From contig NZ_CP104562.2 in assembly GCF_025398155.2 (NCBI RefSeq), positions 2,666,001 to 2,730,000 on the forward strand: DNA of 64,000 nt, given 5' to 3'. The notes beneath the pieces were generated by a model that was not told the origin of the DNA, searched no databases, and was given only the letters and a program-made list of their open reading frames with translations. The translations under genes were made by a program, and so were the position numbers. Below, one piece after another: positions 19,185 through 28,073 of this stretch. The stretch's first letter is position 1, and every line of letters starts with the position of its first letter. This DNA comes from Roseateles amylovorans (GTDB lineage Bacteria > Pseudomonadota > Gammaproteobacteria > Burkholderiales > Burkholderiaceae_C).

Positions 19185-20863
19185 TTAAAAAACTGATCAA
19201 CAAGCTGTTGCGCAAGGCGGAGGGCGGCGTGATCCTCACGCCGCTGGGCAAGCGGATGGAAGTCCTCGCCGAGGAACACCGCATTGACCCGGAGCTGCTC
19301 GATGAGCGCGGCGTCAAGGTGGTCAAGGGCCTGACTGATGCCGGCTTCGAGGCCTACATTGTCGGCGGCGCCGTGCGCGACCTGCTGCTGGGCCGTCGCC
19401 CCAAGGATTTCGACGTGGCCACCGATGCCACGCCGGAGCAGGTGAAGAACCAGTTCCGCCGCGCTTTCATCATCGGCCGCCGTTTCCGGATCGTTCACGT
19501 GGTGTTCGGCCGGGGACGCGAGCATGAAGTGATCGAGGTGTCCACTTTCCGTGCACTGCTCACGCAAGATGATGCCGAGCAGGTACAGGGCAACGAGAAG
19601 ACGTCCAAGGACGCATTGGCCGGCAAGTCGCATGTGGTGGATGCCAGCGGCCGCGTGCTGCGCGACAACGTCTGGGGCCCGCAGATCGAAGATGCGGCCC
19701 GCCGCGACTTCACCGTCAACGCCATGTATTACGACCCGCAGCGCGAGCTGGTGGTCGACTACCACGGCGGCTTGGCTGACGTCCGCAAAAAGGTGCTTCG
19801 GATGATCGGCGACCCGGAAACCCGCTACCGCGAGGATCCGGTCCGCATCCTGCGTGCGGTGCGTTTTGCCGCCAAGCTTGGCTTCACCATCGAACCCAAG
19901 ACCCGCGCGCCGATCCCGGCGATGTCGGCTTTGCTGGCGAATGTGCCGCTCTCGCGCATGTTCGACGAGATGATCAAGATGCTGCAGACCGGCCATGCGC
20001 TGGCCAGCCTGGACGAACTGCGCAAGCAGGGTCTGGCCCGCGGCATCTTCCCGATCCTGGATGCGGTGCTGGACAAGGACGGCGCACTGCCGGAGAACGT
20101 GCACGGCAAGTTCGTCCGCCTGGCGCTGGAAGACACCGACAAGCGGGTGACCGAAGGCCGTTCGGTCGCGCCGAGCTTCATGCTGGCCTGCATGCTGTGG
20201 GGTGAGGTCCAGCAGCGCTGGAAGCGTCTGACCGACAAGGGCGAAGGCGCCGTGGCGGCCTTGCAGCAGGCGATCGACCTGGTGTTCGATGCCCGGGTCG
20301 GCGACATCTCCGGCCGCGGCAAGCTGGCGGCGGACATGCGCGAGATCTGGATGATGCAGCCGCGCTTCGAGCGCCGCACCGGCAGCGGTCCTCATCGCCT
20401 GATCGAACAGCCGCGCTACCGCGCCGGCTTCGACTTCCTCGCGCTGCGCGCCGAGGCGGGCGAAATCGATCCCGCGCTGGCCGACTGGTGGGAAGACTTC
20501 GCGCTGGGCGATGAAGACGAGCGTCGCGCGCTGCTGGAGCAAGTCCGTGAGACCCAGCGCCAGGGCACGCCGCGCAGCCGTCCGAAGGCGGGCGGCGGTC
20601 GGGTGCATCAGGTGGCACGCGGCGCGGTCGGCACTTCTGTCAGCGGTGAATCAGCGGCTGCGGTGCCGCTGGGCGACGTGGACCTGGATCTGAGCGACGC
20701 CGATGACGAGGGCGAGGGCGACGACGGTGACGGCGCCGGCAGCGAAGGCGCCAAAGCCGCCAGCCCGGCCCGCAAGCGCCGGCGTCGGCGCAAGCCCAAG
20801 GCGGCGGGTGGGGCGGAAGGCGCCGCCGCAACATCCTCCTCGGGTTCCGACGGCGACGCATGA
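19181..20863 (+). CDS. pcnB: Poly(A) polymerase I
   Basis: 560 residues from ATG 19181, in overlap with the HAD gene. Nucleotidyltransferase core with YIVGGAVRDLLLGRRPKDFDVATDA (G-G-x-V-R-D and the D-x-D metal pair), then RRDFTVNAMYYD and the RYREDPVRILRAVRFAAKLGF motif. Class II enzyme that adds 3' A-tails which promote mRNA decay. The last 100 residues are a low-complexity acidic then basic tail (RKRRRRRKPKAAGG), typical of PcnB and likely RNA-contacting. Confidence 0.95.
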   Translation: MIKKLINKLLRKAEGGVILTPLGKRMEVLAEEHRIDPELLDERGVKVVKGLTDAGFEAYIVGGAVRDLLLGRRPKDFDVATDATPEQVKNQFRRAFIIGRRFRIVHVVFGRGREHEVIEVSTFRALLTQDDAEQVQGNEKTSKDALAGKSHVVDASGRVLRDNVWGPQIEDAARRDFTVNAMYYDPQRELVVDYHGGLADVRKKVLRMIGDPETRYREDPVRILRAVRFAAKLGFTIEPKTRAPIPAMSALLANVPLSRMFDEMIKMLQTGHALASLDELRKQGLARGIFPILDAVLDKDGALPENVHGKFVRLALEDTDKRVTEGRSVAPSFMLACMLWGEVQQRWKRLTDKGEGAVAALQQAIDLVFDARVGDISGRGKLAADMREIWMMQPRFERRTGSGPHRLIEQPRYRAGFDFLALRAEAGEIDPALADWWEDFALGDEDERRALLEQVRETQRQGTPRSRPKAGGGRVHQVARGAVGTSVSGESAAAVPLGDVDLDLSDADDEGEGDDGDGAGSEGAKAASPARKRRRRRKPKAAGGAEGAAATSSSGSDGDA

Positions 20864-20924
20864 GCCCAGCCCTCTGCACCGACGGCTTCGCCGGCCGCGG
20901 CGGCAAGCGCCATCCAGGCTGATC

Positions 20925-21479
20925 ATGGGCGTGGCCTACATCGGGTTGGGCGCCAATCTCGGCGACCTGCGTCTGGCGTTGGAATCGGCGCTGGCCGATC
21001 TTGCTGCCTGGCCCGGCATCCGCGTGTCGGCCGTATCCGGTGCCTACCGCAGTGCGCCGGTCGGCTGCGAGGGGCCTGATTTCCTGAATGCGGTCGCACG
21101 GTTGGAGACCGAGCTGCCGCCCGAGGTCGTGCTGGAGGCCTTGCTGGCCATCGAACTTCGCCATGGTCGGGAACGTCCTTTCCGCCATGCGCCTCGCACG
21201 CTGGATCTGGATCTGCTGATCCAGGACGGCGCACAACTCGACACTGAGCGCCTCACGCTGCCGCATCCCCGACTGCATCAACGCGCCTTTGTGCTGCGGC
21301 CCCTGCTGGAGCTCGATCCTTCGTTGACCTTGCCGGGGCTGGGTACGCTGGTTGCCCATCTGGGCGCCTTGGTCGATCAGCCGCTCACCCGAGAACCTGA
21401 ACCGCTGCGCCTGCCCGCGGTCGCGGCGGCGGTGAACCCGTCGATCGATCCCTTGTCCGATTCAACTTCCAGGAGCTGA
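20925..21479 (+). CDS. folK: 6-hydroxymethyl-7,8-dihydropterin pyrophosphokinase
   Basis: 184 residues from ATG 20925. HPPK features: YIGLGANLGD at the N-terminus, AYRSAPVG, PDFLNAV, and the H-G-R-E-R...PRTLDLDLL signature (D-x-D metal ligands). Folate pathway, cytoplasmic. The C-terminal 30 residues are unconserved. The next gene starts 2 bp after the stop, so folK and DUF486 are co-transcribed. Confidence 0.95.
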   Translation: MGVAYIGLGANLGDLRLALESALADLAAWPGIRVSAVSGAYRSAPVGCEGPDFLNAVARLETELPPEVVLEALLAIELRHGRERPFRHAPRTLDLDLLIQDGAQLDTERLTLPHPRLHQRAFVLRPLLELDPSLTLPGLGTLVAHLGALVDQPLTREPEPLRLPAVAAAVNPSIDPLSDSTSRS

Positions 21480-21481
21480 TC

Positions 21482-21835
21482 ATGTTCGCGACCGCCGCCG
21501 GCTGGCAGACGGTAGGACTGCTGGTGCTGTCCAACATCTTCATGACCGTGGCCTGGTATGGCCACCTCAAGGACCTGGCGTCCAAGCCCTGGTATGTGGC
21601 GGCGCTGATCAGTTGGGGCATTGCGCTGTTCGAGTACCTGCTGCAGGTGCCGGCCAACCGCATCGGCTACAACGGCGGTTTTTCGCTGGCCCAGCTGAAG
21701 ATCACCCAGGAAGTCATCACCTTGGCGGTCTTCGTCCCGTTCTCCATGGTCGTCATGGATCAGCCGTTCAAGACCGACTACCTCTGGGCTGGCGTCTGCC
21801 TGCTCGGCGCCGTTTACTTCATCTTCCGCAGCTGA
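21482..21835 (+). CDS. DMT-type small membrane protein (DUF486)
   Basis: 117 residues, four membrane helices (LLVLSNIFMTVAWYGHL, AALISWGIALFEYLLQVPANRIG, ITLAVFVPFSMVVM, WAGVCLLGAVYFIF). The N-R-x-G-Y motif and length match DUF486, a small drug/metabolite-transporter-like family of unknown substrate. AGGAG spacing and the 2-bp gap from folK support this start. Confidence 0.88.
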   Translation: MFATAAGWQTVGLLVLSNIFMTVAWYGHLKDLASKPWYVAALISWGIALFEYLLQVPANRIGYNGGFSLAQLKITQEVITLAVFVPFSMVVMDQPFKTDYLWAGVCLLGAVYFIFRS

Positions 21836-21935
21836 GGTCAAGTTTTCAGCCGGCGGTGTCGCGTGAATGCCGCCCGGCGCGTGCCGTCGCGCCACGGCAA
21901 TGCGGTGAGGCCCGCTACACTCCTGGATTCGCCGC

Positions 21936-21962
21936 GTGACACGGTGATGACAATTTCGTGAC
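21936..21962 (-). promoter_or_regulatory. Candidate PhoB box upstream of DUF47-pit
   Basis: Three TGAC half-sites start at 21937, 21948 and 21959, an exact 11-bp period. On the minus strand 21953-21936 reads TTGTCATCACCGTGTCAC, with both TGTCA half-sites of the Pho box (CTGTCAT-N4 repeated) intact; 13 of 18 positions match by my alignment. It lies downstream of a -10-like TACACT (21916-21921), a position suited to repression. Confidence 0.45.
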
Positions 21963-22070
21963 GATGTGATGCGCGCCCGCGCAACCGGAATGCTCTGCGG
22001 TGTTCCGGTGGGTGCGCATGCCTGCTGCGCCAGTCGGGTGCGCGCGGGCCCTGCTCATCAAGGAGCCTCA

Positions 22071-22718
22071 ATGTTTTTCGGCAAGCTGCTGCCCCGTGAG
22101 GGCAATTTTTTTGAGTTGTTCAATGAGCACGGTGCTCAGATCGTCGAAGGCGCCCGCGCCTTCATGCTGATGATCCAGAACTACAACGACCTGAACCTGC
22201 GCGAGAAATACGCTGCCGAGGTCGACAAGGCCGAGCATCACGCCGACCGCATCACCGCCGAAGTCAACCGCCTGCTGCATCGCACCTTCATCACCCCGAT
22301 CGACCGCGAGCAGATCCACGGCCTGATCAATGCGATGGACGACATCCTGGACCTGCTCCAGGACTCCTCCGAGACCATGCAGCTCTATGACGTGCGCTCG
22401 ATCCCCGAGGAAGTGCTGCGTCTGGGCGATCTGTCGGCCAAGTGCTGCGAGCGGGTGCAGCATGCGGTGTCGCTGCTGCCCAAGCTGAGCCAACCGCAGA
22501 CCGCCGAAGCCGCGGTGAAGACCTGCGAAGAGATCGACAAGCTCGAATCCGATGCGGATCGCGTCATGCGCGCCGCCATGTCCAAGCTGTTCCGCGAACA
22601 GGAGGATGTGCGTGAGCTGATCAAGCTGAAGGCGATCTACGAACAGCTGGAATCCATCTCCGATCGTTGCGAGGACGTGGCGAATCTGATCGAGGGCATC
22701 GTCCTCGAGAACTCCTGA
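22071..22718 (+). CDS. DUF47 family PhoU-like protein
   Basis: 215 residues from ATG 22071 (AGGAG upstream). All-helical; FFELFNEHGAQIVEGARAF, DKAEHHADRITAEVNRLLHRTFITPIDREQIHGL and EIDKLESDADRVMRAAMSKLF are the two PhoU-like repeats with acidic metal-binding E-x-x-x-D clusters. DUF47 proteins are partners of Pit transporters and are thought to modulate phosphate uptake. The pit start lies 21 bp after the stop, one operon. A candidate Pho box lies in the leader region. Confidence 0.92.
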   Translation: MFFGKLLPREGNFFELFNEHGAQIVEGARAFMLMIQNYNDLNLREKYAAEVDKAEHHADRITAEVNRLLHRTFITPIDREQIHGLINAMDDILDLLQDSSETMQLYDVRSIPEEVLRLGDLSAKCCERVQHAVSLLPKLSQPQTAEAAVKTCEEIDKLESDADRVMRAAMSKLFREQEDVRELIKLKAIYEQLESISDRCEDVANLIEGIVLENS

Positions 22719-22739
22719 TCCGGAACGGGAGCGTTTCTC

Positions 22740-23750
22740 ATGGGAACGATGCAGGTGGCCTTCTGGGTCGTGGCCATGCTGGTGGTGCTGGCCGTGCTGT
22801 TCGACTTCATGAACGGCTTCCACGATGCGGCCAACTCGATCGCGACGGTGGTGTCCACCGGCGTGCTCAAGCCGCAGCAGGCGGTGCTGTTCGCGGCTTT
22901 CTTCAATGTGCTGGCGGTGGCGTTCTTCGAGCTGAAGGTGGCCGCCACCATCGGCAAGGGCAGCATTGATCCCGGCATCGTTGATCACCATGTGATCTTC
23001 GGCGCGCTGATCGGTGCCATCGCCTGGAATGTGATCACCTGGTTCTACGGCATCCCGTCGAGCTCGTCGCATGCGCTGATCGGTGGGCTGGTCGGGGCGG
23101 CGATCGCCAAGGCCGGCACCAAGGGGCTGATCATGAGCGGCATCGGCAAGACGGTGCTGTTCATCTTCGTGTCGCCGTTGCTGGGGTTCTTGCTGGGGTC
23201 GCTGCTGATGGTGGCGGTGGCCTGGCTGTTCCGACGCAGCTCGCCGCTGCGGGTGGACAACTGGTTCCGGCGTCTGCAACTGGTGTCCGCCGGCCTGTAC
23301 AGCCTGGGCCACGGCGGCAATGATGCGCAGAAGACCATCGGACTGATCTGGATGCTGCTGATCGCCTCGGGTTATGCCTCGGCCGGCGAGCATTCGCCGC
23401 CCACCTGGGTGATCGGCATCTGCTACTTGGCCATCGGCATGGGCACGATGTTCGGCGGCTGGCGGATCGTCCGCACCATGGGCCAGAAGATCACCAAGCT
23501 CAAGCCGGTCGGCGGCTTCTGTGCCGAGACCGGCGGGGCGATCACCCTGTTCCTGGCCACCGCGCTCGGCATTCCGGTCTCGACCACCCACACCATCACC
23601 GGCGCGATCGTCGGCGTGGGCTCGACGCAGCGTGCATCGTCGGTGCGTTGGGGCGTGGCCGGCAACATCATCTGGGCCTGGATCTTCACCATTCCCGCCT
23701 CGGCCTTCATCGCCGGCTTCTTCTACTGGGTGAGCTTCACCTTGTTCTGA
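22740..23750 (+). CDS. pit: Inorganic phosphate transporter, Pit family
   Basis: 336 residues, about ten membrane helices. Family duplicated motifs present: FDFMNGFHDAANSIATVV near the N-terminus and GHGGNDAQKTIGL in the second half, plus PSSSSHALIGGL and PVSTTHTITGA. Low-affinity, proton-coupled uptake of metal-phosphate. Second gene of the DUF47-pit operon, ended by a strong hairpin at 23799. Confidence 0.95.
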   Translation: MGTMQVAFWVVAMLVVLAVLFDFMNGFHDAANSIATVVSTGVLKPQQAVLFAAFFNVLAVAFFELKVAATIGKGSIDPGIVDHHVIFGALIGAIAWNVITWFYGIPSSSSHALIGGLVGAAIAKAGTKGLIMSGIGKTVLFIFVSPLLGFLLGSLLMVAVAWLFRRSSPLRVDNWFRRLQLVSAGLYSLGHGGNDAQKTIGLIWMLLIASGYASAGEHSPPTWVIGICYLAIGMGTMFGGWRIVRTMGQKITKLKPVGGFCAETGGAITLFLATALGIPVSTTHTITGAIVGVGSTQRASSVRWGVAGNIIWAWIFTIPASAFIAGFFYWVSFTLF

Positions 23751-23798
23751 GGTGATGAGGTGGCCCCCGACGGCCTCGGTCGTCAGCGACGCCCCATG

Positions 23799-23827
23799 AC
23801 AAAGCCCGGCCATGTGCCGGGCTTTGT
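23799..23827 (+). terminator. Intrinsic terminator of DUF47-pit
   Basis: Perfect 12-bp stem ACAAAGCCCGGC / GCCGGGCTTTGT (23799-23810, 23816-23827) with a five-base loop, followed by CGTTTC. Confidence 0.8.
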
Positions 23828-23922
23828 CGTTTCATCGGGAGCGGGGTGATGGATGTCGAGCGGGGATCACGTGTTGCTGGACCTCGTTCTGCCACTTGTC
23901 CTGCCTCGGCCGCTTGCCGCTT

Positions 23923-23994
23923 CTGCCGCTTCTGCCGCAACTGCCGCAACTGCCGCAACTGCCGCAACTGCCGCAACTGCCGCAACTGCCGCAA
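23923..23994. repeat. 9-bp tandem repeat array, 8 copies
   Basis: One CTGCCGCTT followed by seven exact CTGCCGCAA units (23932-23994). Lies between the convergent pit and TM2 genes; the intergenic gap has no other feature beyond the pit terminator. Confidence 0.9.
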
Positions 23995-24013
23995 CTTCCG
24001 TTTGCCAATTAAG

Positions 24014-24511
24014 TTACTGGCTCAGTTCCTGCGCGGCCTCGACCTGCGATTCGAAATACCGCTGCGCCGAGAATGCGATCGTCGCCATCAAGCTCGCGCC
24101 GCCCAACATCAGGCAGGCGATGACGCCCAGCACGGGGCCCCAGCCGGTCTTGCGGGTCGGCTGCCCTGGGGTGAATCGATCGGCCCATCGGTCATCCGGC
24201 ATCAGGCCGTAGACGATGCCGGTCAGCATGCTCTGCGCCAGCATCAGACCCAGCAGAGGGATCAGCACCCAGGCGAGGCGGTCGTCCTGGCCCAGGACAT
24301 CCATGCGATGGATGCCGTACAGGCCCAGCAGCGTGGGCCATGGATGCAACCAGGCCAGCTTGTCATTCCAGCCGTAGAGATAGATGCGGTGCGCCCCCAG
24401 GCTGCCGAGCGCGAAGCTGAGCCAGGTCGCCACGGTCTTCGACGGCCCGGAGGCGGTCGGCGTGGTGCTGCTCGGCGGGGGCGTCATGGACATCTCGGTC
24501 GTCTCGGGCAT
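24014..24511 (-). CDS. TM2 domain-containing membrane protein
   Basis: 165 residues from ATG 24511 (a TTG two codons upstream is possible). A Thr/Pro-rich N-terminus precedes a TM2-like region: SKTVATWLSFALGSLGAHRIYLYGW (residues about 24-48), whose G-x-x-G-x-H-R-x-Y is the TM2 signature, then two further hydrophobic segments and a C-terminal one (GPVLGVIACLMLGGASLMATIAF). Inner-membrane protein of unknown role; no partner gene evident. Confidence 0.78.
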   Translation of the reverse strand: MPETTEMSMTPPPSSTTPTASGPSKTVATWLSFALGSLGAHRIYLYGWNDKLAWLHPWPTLLGLYGIHRMDVLGQDDRLAWVLIPLLGLMLAQSMLTGIVYGLMPDDRWADRFTPGQPTRKTGWGPVLGVIACLMLGGASLMATIAFSAQRYFESQVEAAQELSQ

Positions 24512-24645
24512 TTCCAACCTTTCGAACCTTTCAGGCCTCTCGGCGGCGGGACAGGAGGGTCGGCGCCGAAACGGGTGTCGACACCAAGGCCCCCGGTGGC
24601 GGCCGGTGGCGGCCGGTGCGCGCGGCGCGCGGACCGGTGCTGCCC

Positions 24646-25257
24646 TCAGGCGGCCGCCACCGGTGTGCCGGAAGCGGTTGCCGGTGTCGACGTGGGCGAT
24701 GTGGTGTCACCTGGGCCCAAGGTGCGTTGCATCAGCACCACATCCAACCAGCGGCCAAACTTCCATCCGGCCGATTTCAGCACGCCGTTCGGCTCGAAAC
24801 CCAAACTGCGGTGCACGCCGATCGAGCCGAGATTCTGCGAGTCCCCGATGACCGCGATCATCTGCCGGGCGCCCGCCGCCTCGCATCGAGCGATGAGTTC
24901 AGCCAGCAGCAATCGGCCCACGCCCTGGCCTTGCGCCTGGGGCGAGAGATAGATCGAGTCTTCGACGAAGTACCGATAAGCCAGGCGAGGGCGGAAATAA
25001 TTGGCATACGCATAGCCCAGCACCACGCCGTCGCGCTCCGCGACCAGGTAGGGCAGGCTGCGGCTCAGCACTTCGGTCCGGCGGCGCGCCATCTCGGCGC
25101 GGTCCGGCACCTCGGTCTCGAAGGTGCCGGTGCCATGCAGCACGGCATGCTCGTAGATCTGCTGGATCGCGGCGATATCGCCCTCCAGGCTGGGTCGGAT
25201 CACGAGCGGTGCGGCGCTGTTGGTGGGGAGTGCGGAACTGGATGTGTGGTTCGTCAT
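24646..25257 (-). CDS. GNAT N-acetyltransferase, phosphinothricin-acetyltransferase-like
   Basis: 203 residues from ATG 25257 (MTNHTSSS...). GNAT fold with IRPSLEGDIAAIQQIYEHAVLHGTGTFE at the start, central VLGYAYANYFRPRLAYRYFVEDSIYLS and acetyl-CoA loop QGQGVGRLLL. This is the Pat/YncA subgroup that acetylates phosphinothricin or methionine-sulfone-like amino acids; actual substrate unproven. Divergent from rpsP. The C-terminal 20 residues are low-complexity Thr/Pro/Ala. Confidence 0.88.
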   Translation of the reverse strand: MTNHTSSSALPTNSAAPLVIRPSLEGDIAAIQQIYEHAVLHGTGTFETEVPDRAEMARRRTEVLSRSLPYLVAERDGVVLGYAYANYFRPRLAYRYFVEDSIYLSPQAQGQGVGRLLLAELIARCEAAGARQMIAVIGDSQNLGSIGVHRSLGFEPNGVLKSAGWKFGRWLDVVLMQRTLGPGDTTSPTSTPATASGTPVAAA

Positions 25258-25266
25258 TGGGGGAGG

Positions 25267-25296
25267 AAGACAAAGCGTCAAGGCCGAGTTTATAAT
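25267..25296 (+). promoter_or_regulatory. Probable promoter of the rpsP operon
   Basis: Consensus -10 TATAAT at 25291-25296 with a weak -35 (AAGACA, 25267-25272, 18-bp spacer). It is one of very few AT-rich spots here and lies about 200 bp before rpsP. Confidence 0.6.
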
Positions 25297-25493
25297 GCCC
25301 GGTTTTGGCGCTGGTCCTTGGGTGTGAACACGAGAGTGATCCGAGGGCGTATCTACGGCGCCAGTTCAGGAGTGATGTTGGGGAGTTTCATGCAGCGCAC
25401 GCGTGCCCCATCCGCTGATTCCTATTCCTGATCTGCTTGCCCCTGTGTGTCTCCCTGGTGCGGTGGAACGCTGAAAACACTGAAGGACTGATC

Positions 25494-25760
25494 ATGGTCG
25501 TGATTCGACTCTCCCGCGGTGGCGCCAAGAAGCGCCCGTTCTACAACATCGTCGTGACCGACAGCCGCAACCGTCGTGACGGCCGCTTCATCGAGCGTCT
25601 GGGCTTCTACAACCCGGTGGCTTCCGGCAACGCCGAAGGTCTGCGCATTGCGCAAGATCGCATCAGCTACTGGATCGGCGTCGGTGCACAGATGTCGCCT
25701 TCGGTGGCGCGTCTGGTGGACGTGTCCAAGAAGGCCGCCGCCGCTCCGGCAGCAGCCTGA
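25494..25760 (+). CDS. rpsP: 30S ribosomal protein S16
   Basis: 88 residues from ATG 25494. MVVIRLSRGGAKKRPFYNIVVTDSRNRRDGRFIERLGFYNP is the bS16 hallmark. First gene of the conserved rpsP-rimM-trmD-rplS cluster, 29 bp before rimM. The C-terminus ends in an Ala/Pro run (KKAAAAPAAA). Confidence 0.97.
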   Translation: MVVIRLSRGGAKKRPFYNIVVTDSRNRRDGRFIERLGFYNPVASGNAEGLRIAQDRISYWIGVGAQMSPSVARLVDVSKKAAAAPAAA

Positions 25761-25789
25761 GTCGTTGACCCCACGTTGACGATTCACTG

Positions 25790-26383
25790 ATGAAGCAAGC
25801 GCCCGACCTCACCACGGACACCCCGGCCTGGCCGGAGGACGCCATCGAAGTCGGGCGCGTGCTGGACGCCTGGGGCATCAAGGGCTGGCTCAAGATCCTG
25901 TCCCACTCGGCCGATGCCGAGGCCCTCTTCGCGTCCCGTCGCTGGTTCATGCAACCCAGCGAACGGGCCCTGCCGGGCAAGCCCCAGGCAGTGCCCCCCA
26001 TTCTCAAGATTCTTTCCGTGCGCGACCACGGTGACGGCATCGTCGCCCAGGTGGAAGGCGTGAGCGACCGCAGCGGCGCCGAAGCGCTCAAGGGCGCACG
26101 GATCTTCGTGTCTCGCAGCATCTTCCCCGAGCCTGACGAGGACGAGTATTACTGGGTCGACCTGATCGGCATGACCGTCGTCAACCGGGAAGCCCAGACG
26201 CTGGGCGAGGTGGTCGACCTGCTCGACACCGGCCCACACTGCGTGCTGCGCATCGCCCCGGCCGGCAAGACCGCCCCGGTGAAGCCCGACGAGGAAATTC
26301 TCGTGCCCTTCGTGGCCGCGTATGTGGACACCGTCGACAAATCCGAGCGCCGCATCACGGTCGACTGGGGTCTGGACTACTGA
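25790..26383 (+). CDS. rimM: 16S rRNA processing protein RimM
   Basis: 197 residues. N-terminal RimM barrel EVGRVLDAWGIKGWLKILSHS and C-terminal PRC-like barrel with EYYWVDLIGMTVVNREAQTLGEVVDLLDTGPHCVLRI and EILVPFVAAYVDTVD. It assists maturation of the 30S head, binding S19. A short Lys/Pro loop (AGKTAPVKPDEE) is inserted before EILVPF, a mild variant of the usual. Second gene of the operon. Confidence 0.95.
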   Translation: MKQAPDLTTDTPAWPEDAIEVGRVLDAWGIKGWLKILSHSADAEALFASRRWFMQPSERALPGKPQAVPPILKILSVRDHGDGIVAQVEGVSDRSGAEALKGARIFVSRSIFPEPDEDEYYWVDLIGMTVVNREAQTLGEVVDLLDTGPHCVLRIAPAGKTAPVKPDEEILVPFVAAYVDTVDKSERRITVDWGLDY

Positions 26384-26536
26384 GCGGGACTCGCTCCATG
26401 CCCGCCTGAGATCCTGTCCAGGCCCTGTTCCAGCGGTTTCGGCGCGCAGTCCCGACAGGCGGTCTACGGGACTTCAAAGTCTCCTCGCTTCCTTCGACGT
26501 TTCTCCCGACCGACGTCCCCACCGACGTCTCCGCTC

Positions 26537-27430
26537 ATGCGCTTCGACGTCCTCACCCTGTTCCCCGAACTCTTCGAGCCGTTTCTGCGCGTCGGCGTGA
26601 CGCGTCGTGCCTACGAGAGTCGTCAGGTGGATGTCCGGCTGTGGCCGTTGCGGGACTTCGCCGAGGACAACTATCGCCGCGTCGATGACCGCCCCTATGG
26701 CGGCGGGCCCGGCATGGTGATGCTGGCCGAGCCGCTCGAGCGCGCGCTGGCGGCGGTGAGGGCGGACCGCAGGGGCGGGGAGGGCACGGGCGTCGGACCT
26801 GCCTCCGCGGCCGCAGTGAGCGATCCCGCCGAAACGTCCATCAACGCGGCCATCGATGCCTCCTCCGGTGCTGCACCTGTGGCCGCGCCCGCGTCGTCCG
26901 CCGAGCCCGTCGTCATTCATTTCAGTCCGACCGGGCGACACCTGGACCAGGCCCTGGTCCGCGAGTTGGCCACCGGACCGGGGGCCATCCTGCTGTGCGG
27001 GCGCTATGAAGGCATCGACCAGCGCGTGCTGGACCGCCATGTGACGGTGGAGTTGAGCCTCGGGGACTTCGTGCTCTCCGGCGGTGAACTGCCGGCCTTG
27101 GCGATGCTCGATGCGGTGGCGCGGCTGCAGGATGGCGTCCTTAATGATGCCGCCTCTCACCAGCAGGACAGTTTTTCCGACGGCTTGCTGGACTGCCCGC
27201 ATTTCAGCCGACCCGAGGTGCTCCAGACGGCCGAGGGCGAGATGCCGGTGCCGCCGGTGCTGATGTCCGGCCATCATGGCCAGATCGCGCGTTGGCGCCG
27301 CGAGCAGTCGCTGGCGATCACGCTGCGTCGCCGACCGGAGCTGATCGAGATCGCCCGGCGTGATGGAAAACTCAGTCGGCAGGACGAGCAGTTCCTGTCG
27401 AGTTTGACGGCTGACAAGCGCCGCCTATAA
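26537..27430 (+). CDS. trmD: tRNA (guanine-N1)-methyltransferase
   Basis: 297 residues versus about 250 in most TrmD. SPOUT-class enzyme making m1G37. The knotted SAM site is intact: YGGGPGMVM (about 54-62), LLCGRYEGIDQRV (about 152-164), SLGDFVLSGGELPA (about 174-187). Between residues about 76 and 123 lies a low-complexity Ala/Gly/Ser insertion (GPASAAAVSDPAETSINAA...) in the loop before VVIHFSPTGR. It keeps frame and codon style, so it looks like an expansion, not an error. 153 bp downstream of rimM. Confidence 0.95.
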   Translation: MRFDVLTLFPELFEPFLRVGVTRRAYESRQVDVRLWPLRDFAEDNYRRVDDRPYGGGPGMVMLAEPLERALAAVRADRRGGEGTGVGPASAAAVSDPAETSINAAIDASSGAAPVAAPASSAEPVVIHFSPTGRHLDQALVRELATGPGAILLCGRYEGIDQRVLDRHVTVELSLGDFVLSGGELPALAMLDAVARLQDGVLNDAASHQQDSFSDGLLDCPHFSRPEVLQTAEGEMPVPPVLMSGHHGQIARWRREQSLAITLRRRPELIEIARRDGKLSRQDEQFLSSLTADKRRL

Positions 27431-27704
27431 TCGCGGGTTTTCCGATCCTCTACCGGGCAAGGCGGGGCAAGGGCGGCGACAGGTTCTCAGGGCATCCGGC
27501 CCTCACGAGCATGAACGGTTCACACGGACCGAGCGGGCTTGGGAGCGCGGAGGTCTCGAAACGCAGAGCGCCGTTGGTTGAATCCCCCCTCGGGCCGTGG
27601 CGCATCCGCTGCCAGCCGTTCATGACGGCCTGTGTCAGCACTTCCCGCGCCACACGCCTTGGAATCATCCCGATTCGCGCCGGCACGATCACCAGGAGTT
27701 CCCT

Positions 27705-28073
27705 GTGAATCTGATCCAGACCCTTGAGCAAGAAGAAATTGCTCGCCTGAACAAGACCATCCCTGTGTTCGCCCCTGGCGACACGGTGATCGTGAACGTG
27801 AACGTCGTCGAAGGCACCCGCAAGCGCGTGCAGGCCTACGAAGGCGTCGTGATTGCGCGTCGCAATCGCGGTCTGAACTCCAACTTCATCGTCCGCAAGA
27901 TCTCGAGCGGCGAAGGCGTTGAGCGCACGTTCCAGCTGTACAGCCCTCTGATCGCTTCGATCGAAGTCAAGCGCCGCGGTGACGTCCGTCGCGCCAAGCT
28001 GTACTACCTGCGTCAGCGTTCGGGCAAGTCCGCTCGCATCAAGGAAAAGCTGGCCACCAAGTCGGCCGACTGA
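27705..28073 (+). CDS. rplS: 50S ribosomal protein L19
   Basis: 122 residues starting at GTG 27705, fixed by CAGGAG eight bp upstream; the upstream in-frame extension is not L19-like. NLIQTLEQEEI, FAPGDTVIVNVNVVEGTRKRVQAYEGVVIARRNRG and RRAKLYYLRQRSGKSARIKE are diagnostic of bL19. It sits at the 30S-50S interface. Separated from trmD by a 274-bp gap with no gene, so it may also have its own promoter. Terminator at 28097. Confidence 0.96.
   Translation: MNLIQTLEQEEIARLNKTIPVFAPGDTVIVNVNVVEGTRKRVQAYEGVVIARRNRGLNSNFIVRKISSGEGVERTFQLYSPLIASIEVKRRGDVRRAKLYYLRQRSGKSARIKEKLATKSAD

Noticed and set aside
23923..23994. Possible CRISPR array from the regular CTGCCGCAA repeats, and likewise at 32496-32608, 37204-37291 and 54071-54140
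   Set aside because: Units are 7-10 bp, directly adjacent without spacers, and no cas genes are present; these are simple tandem repeats.
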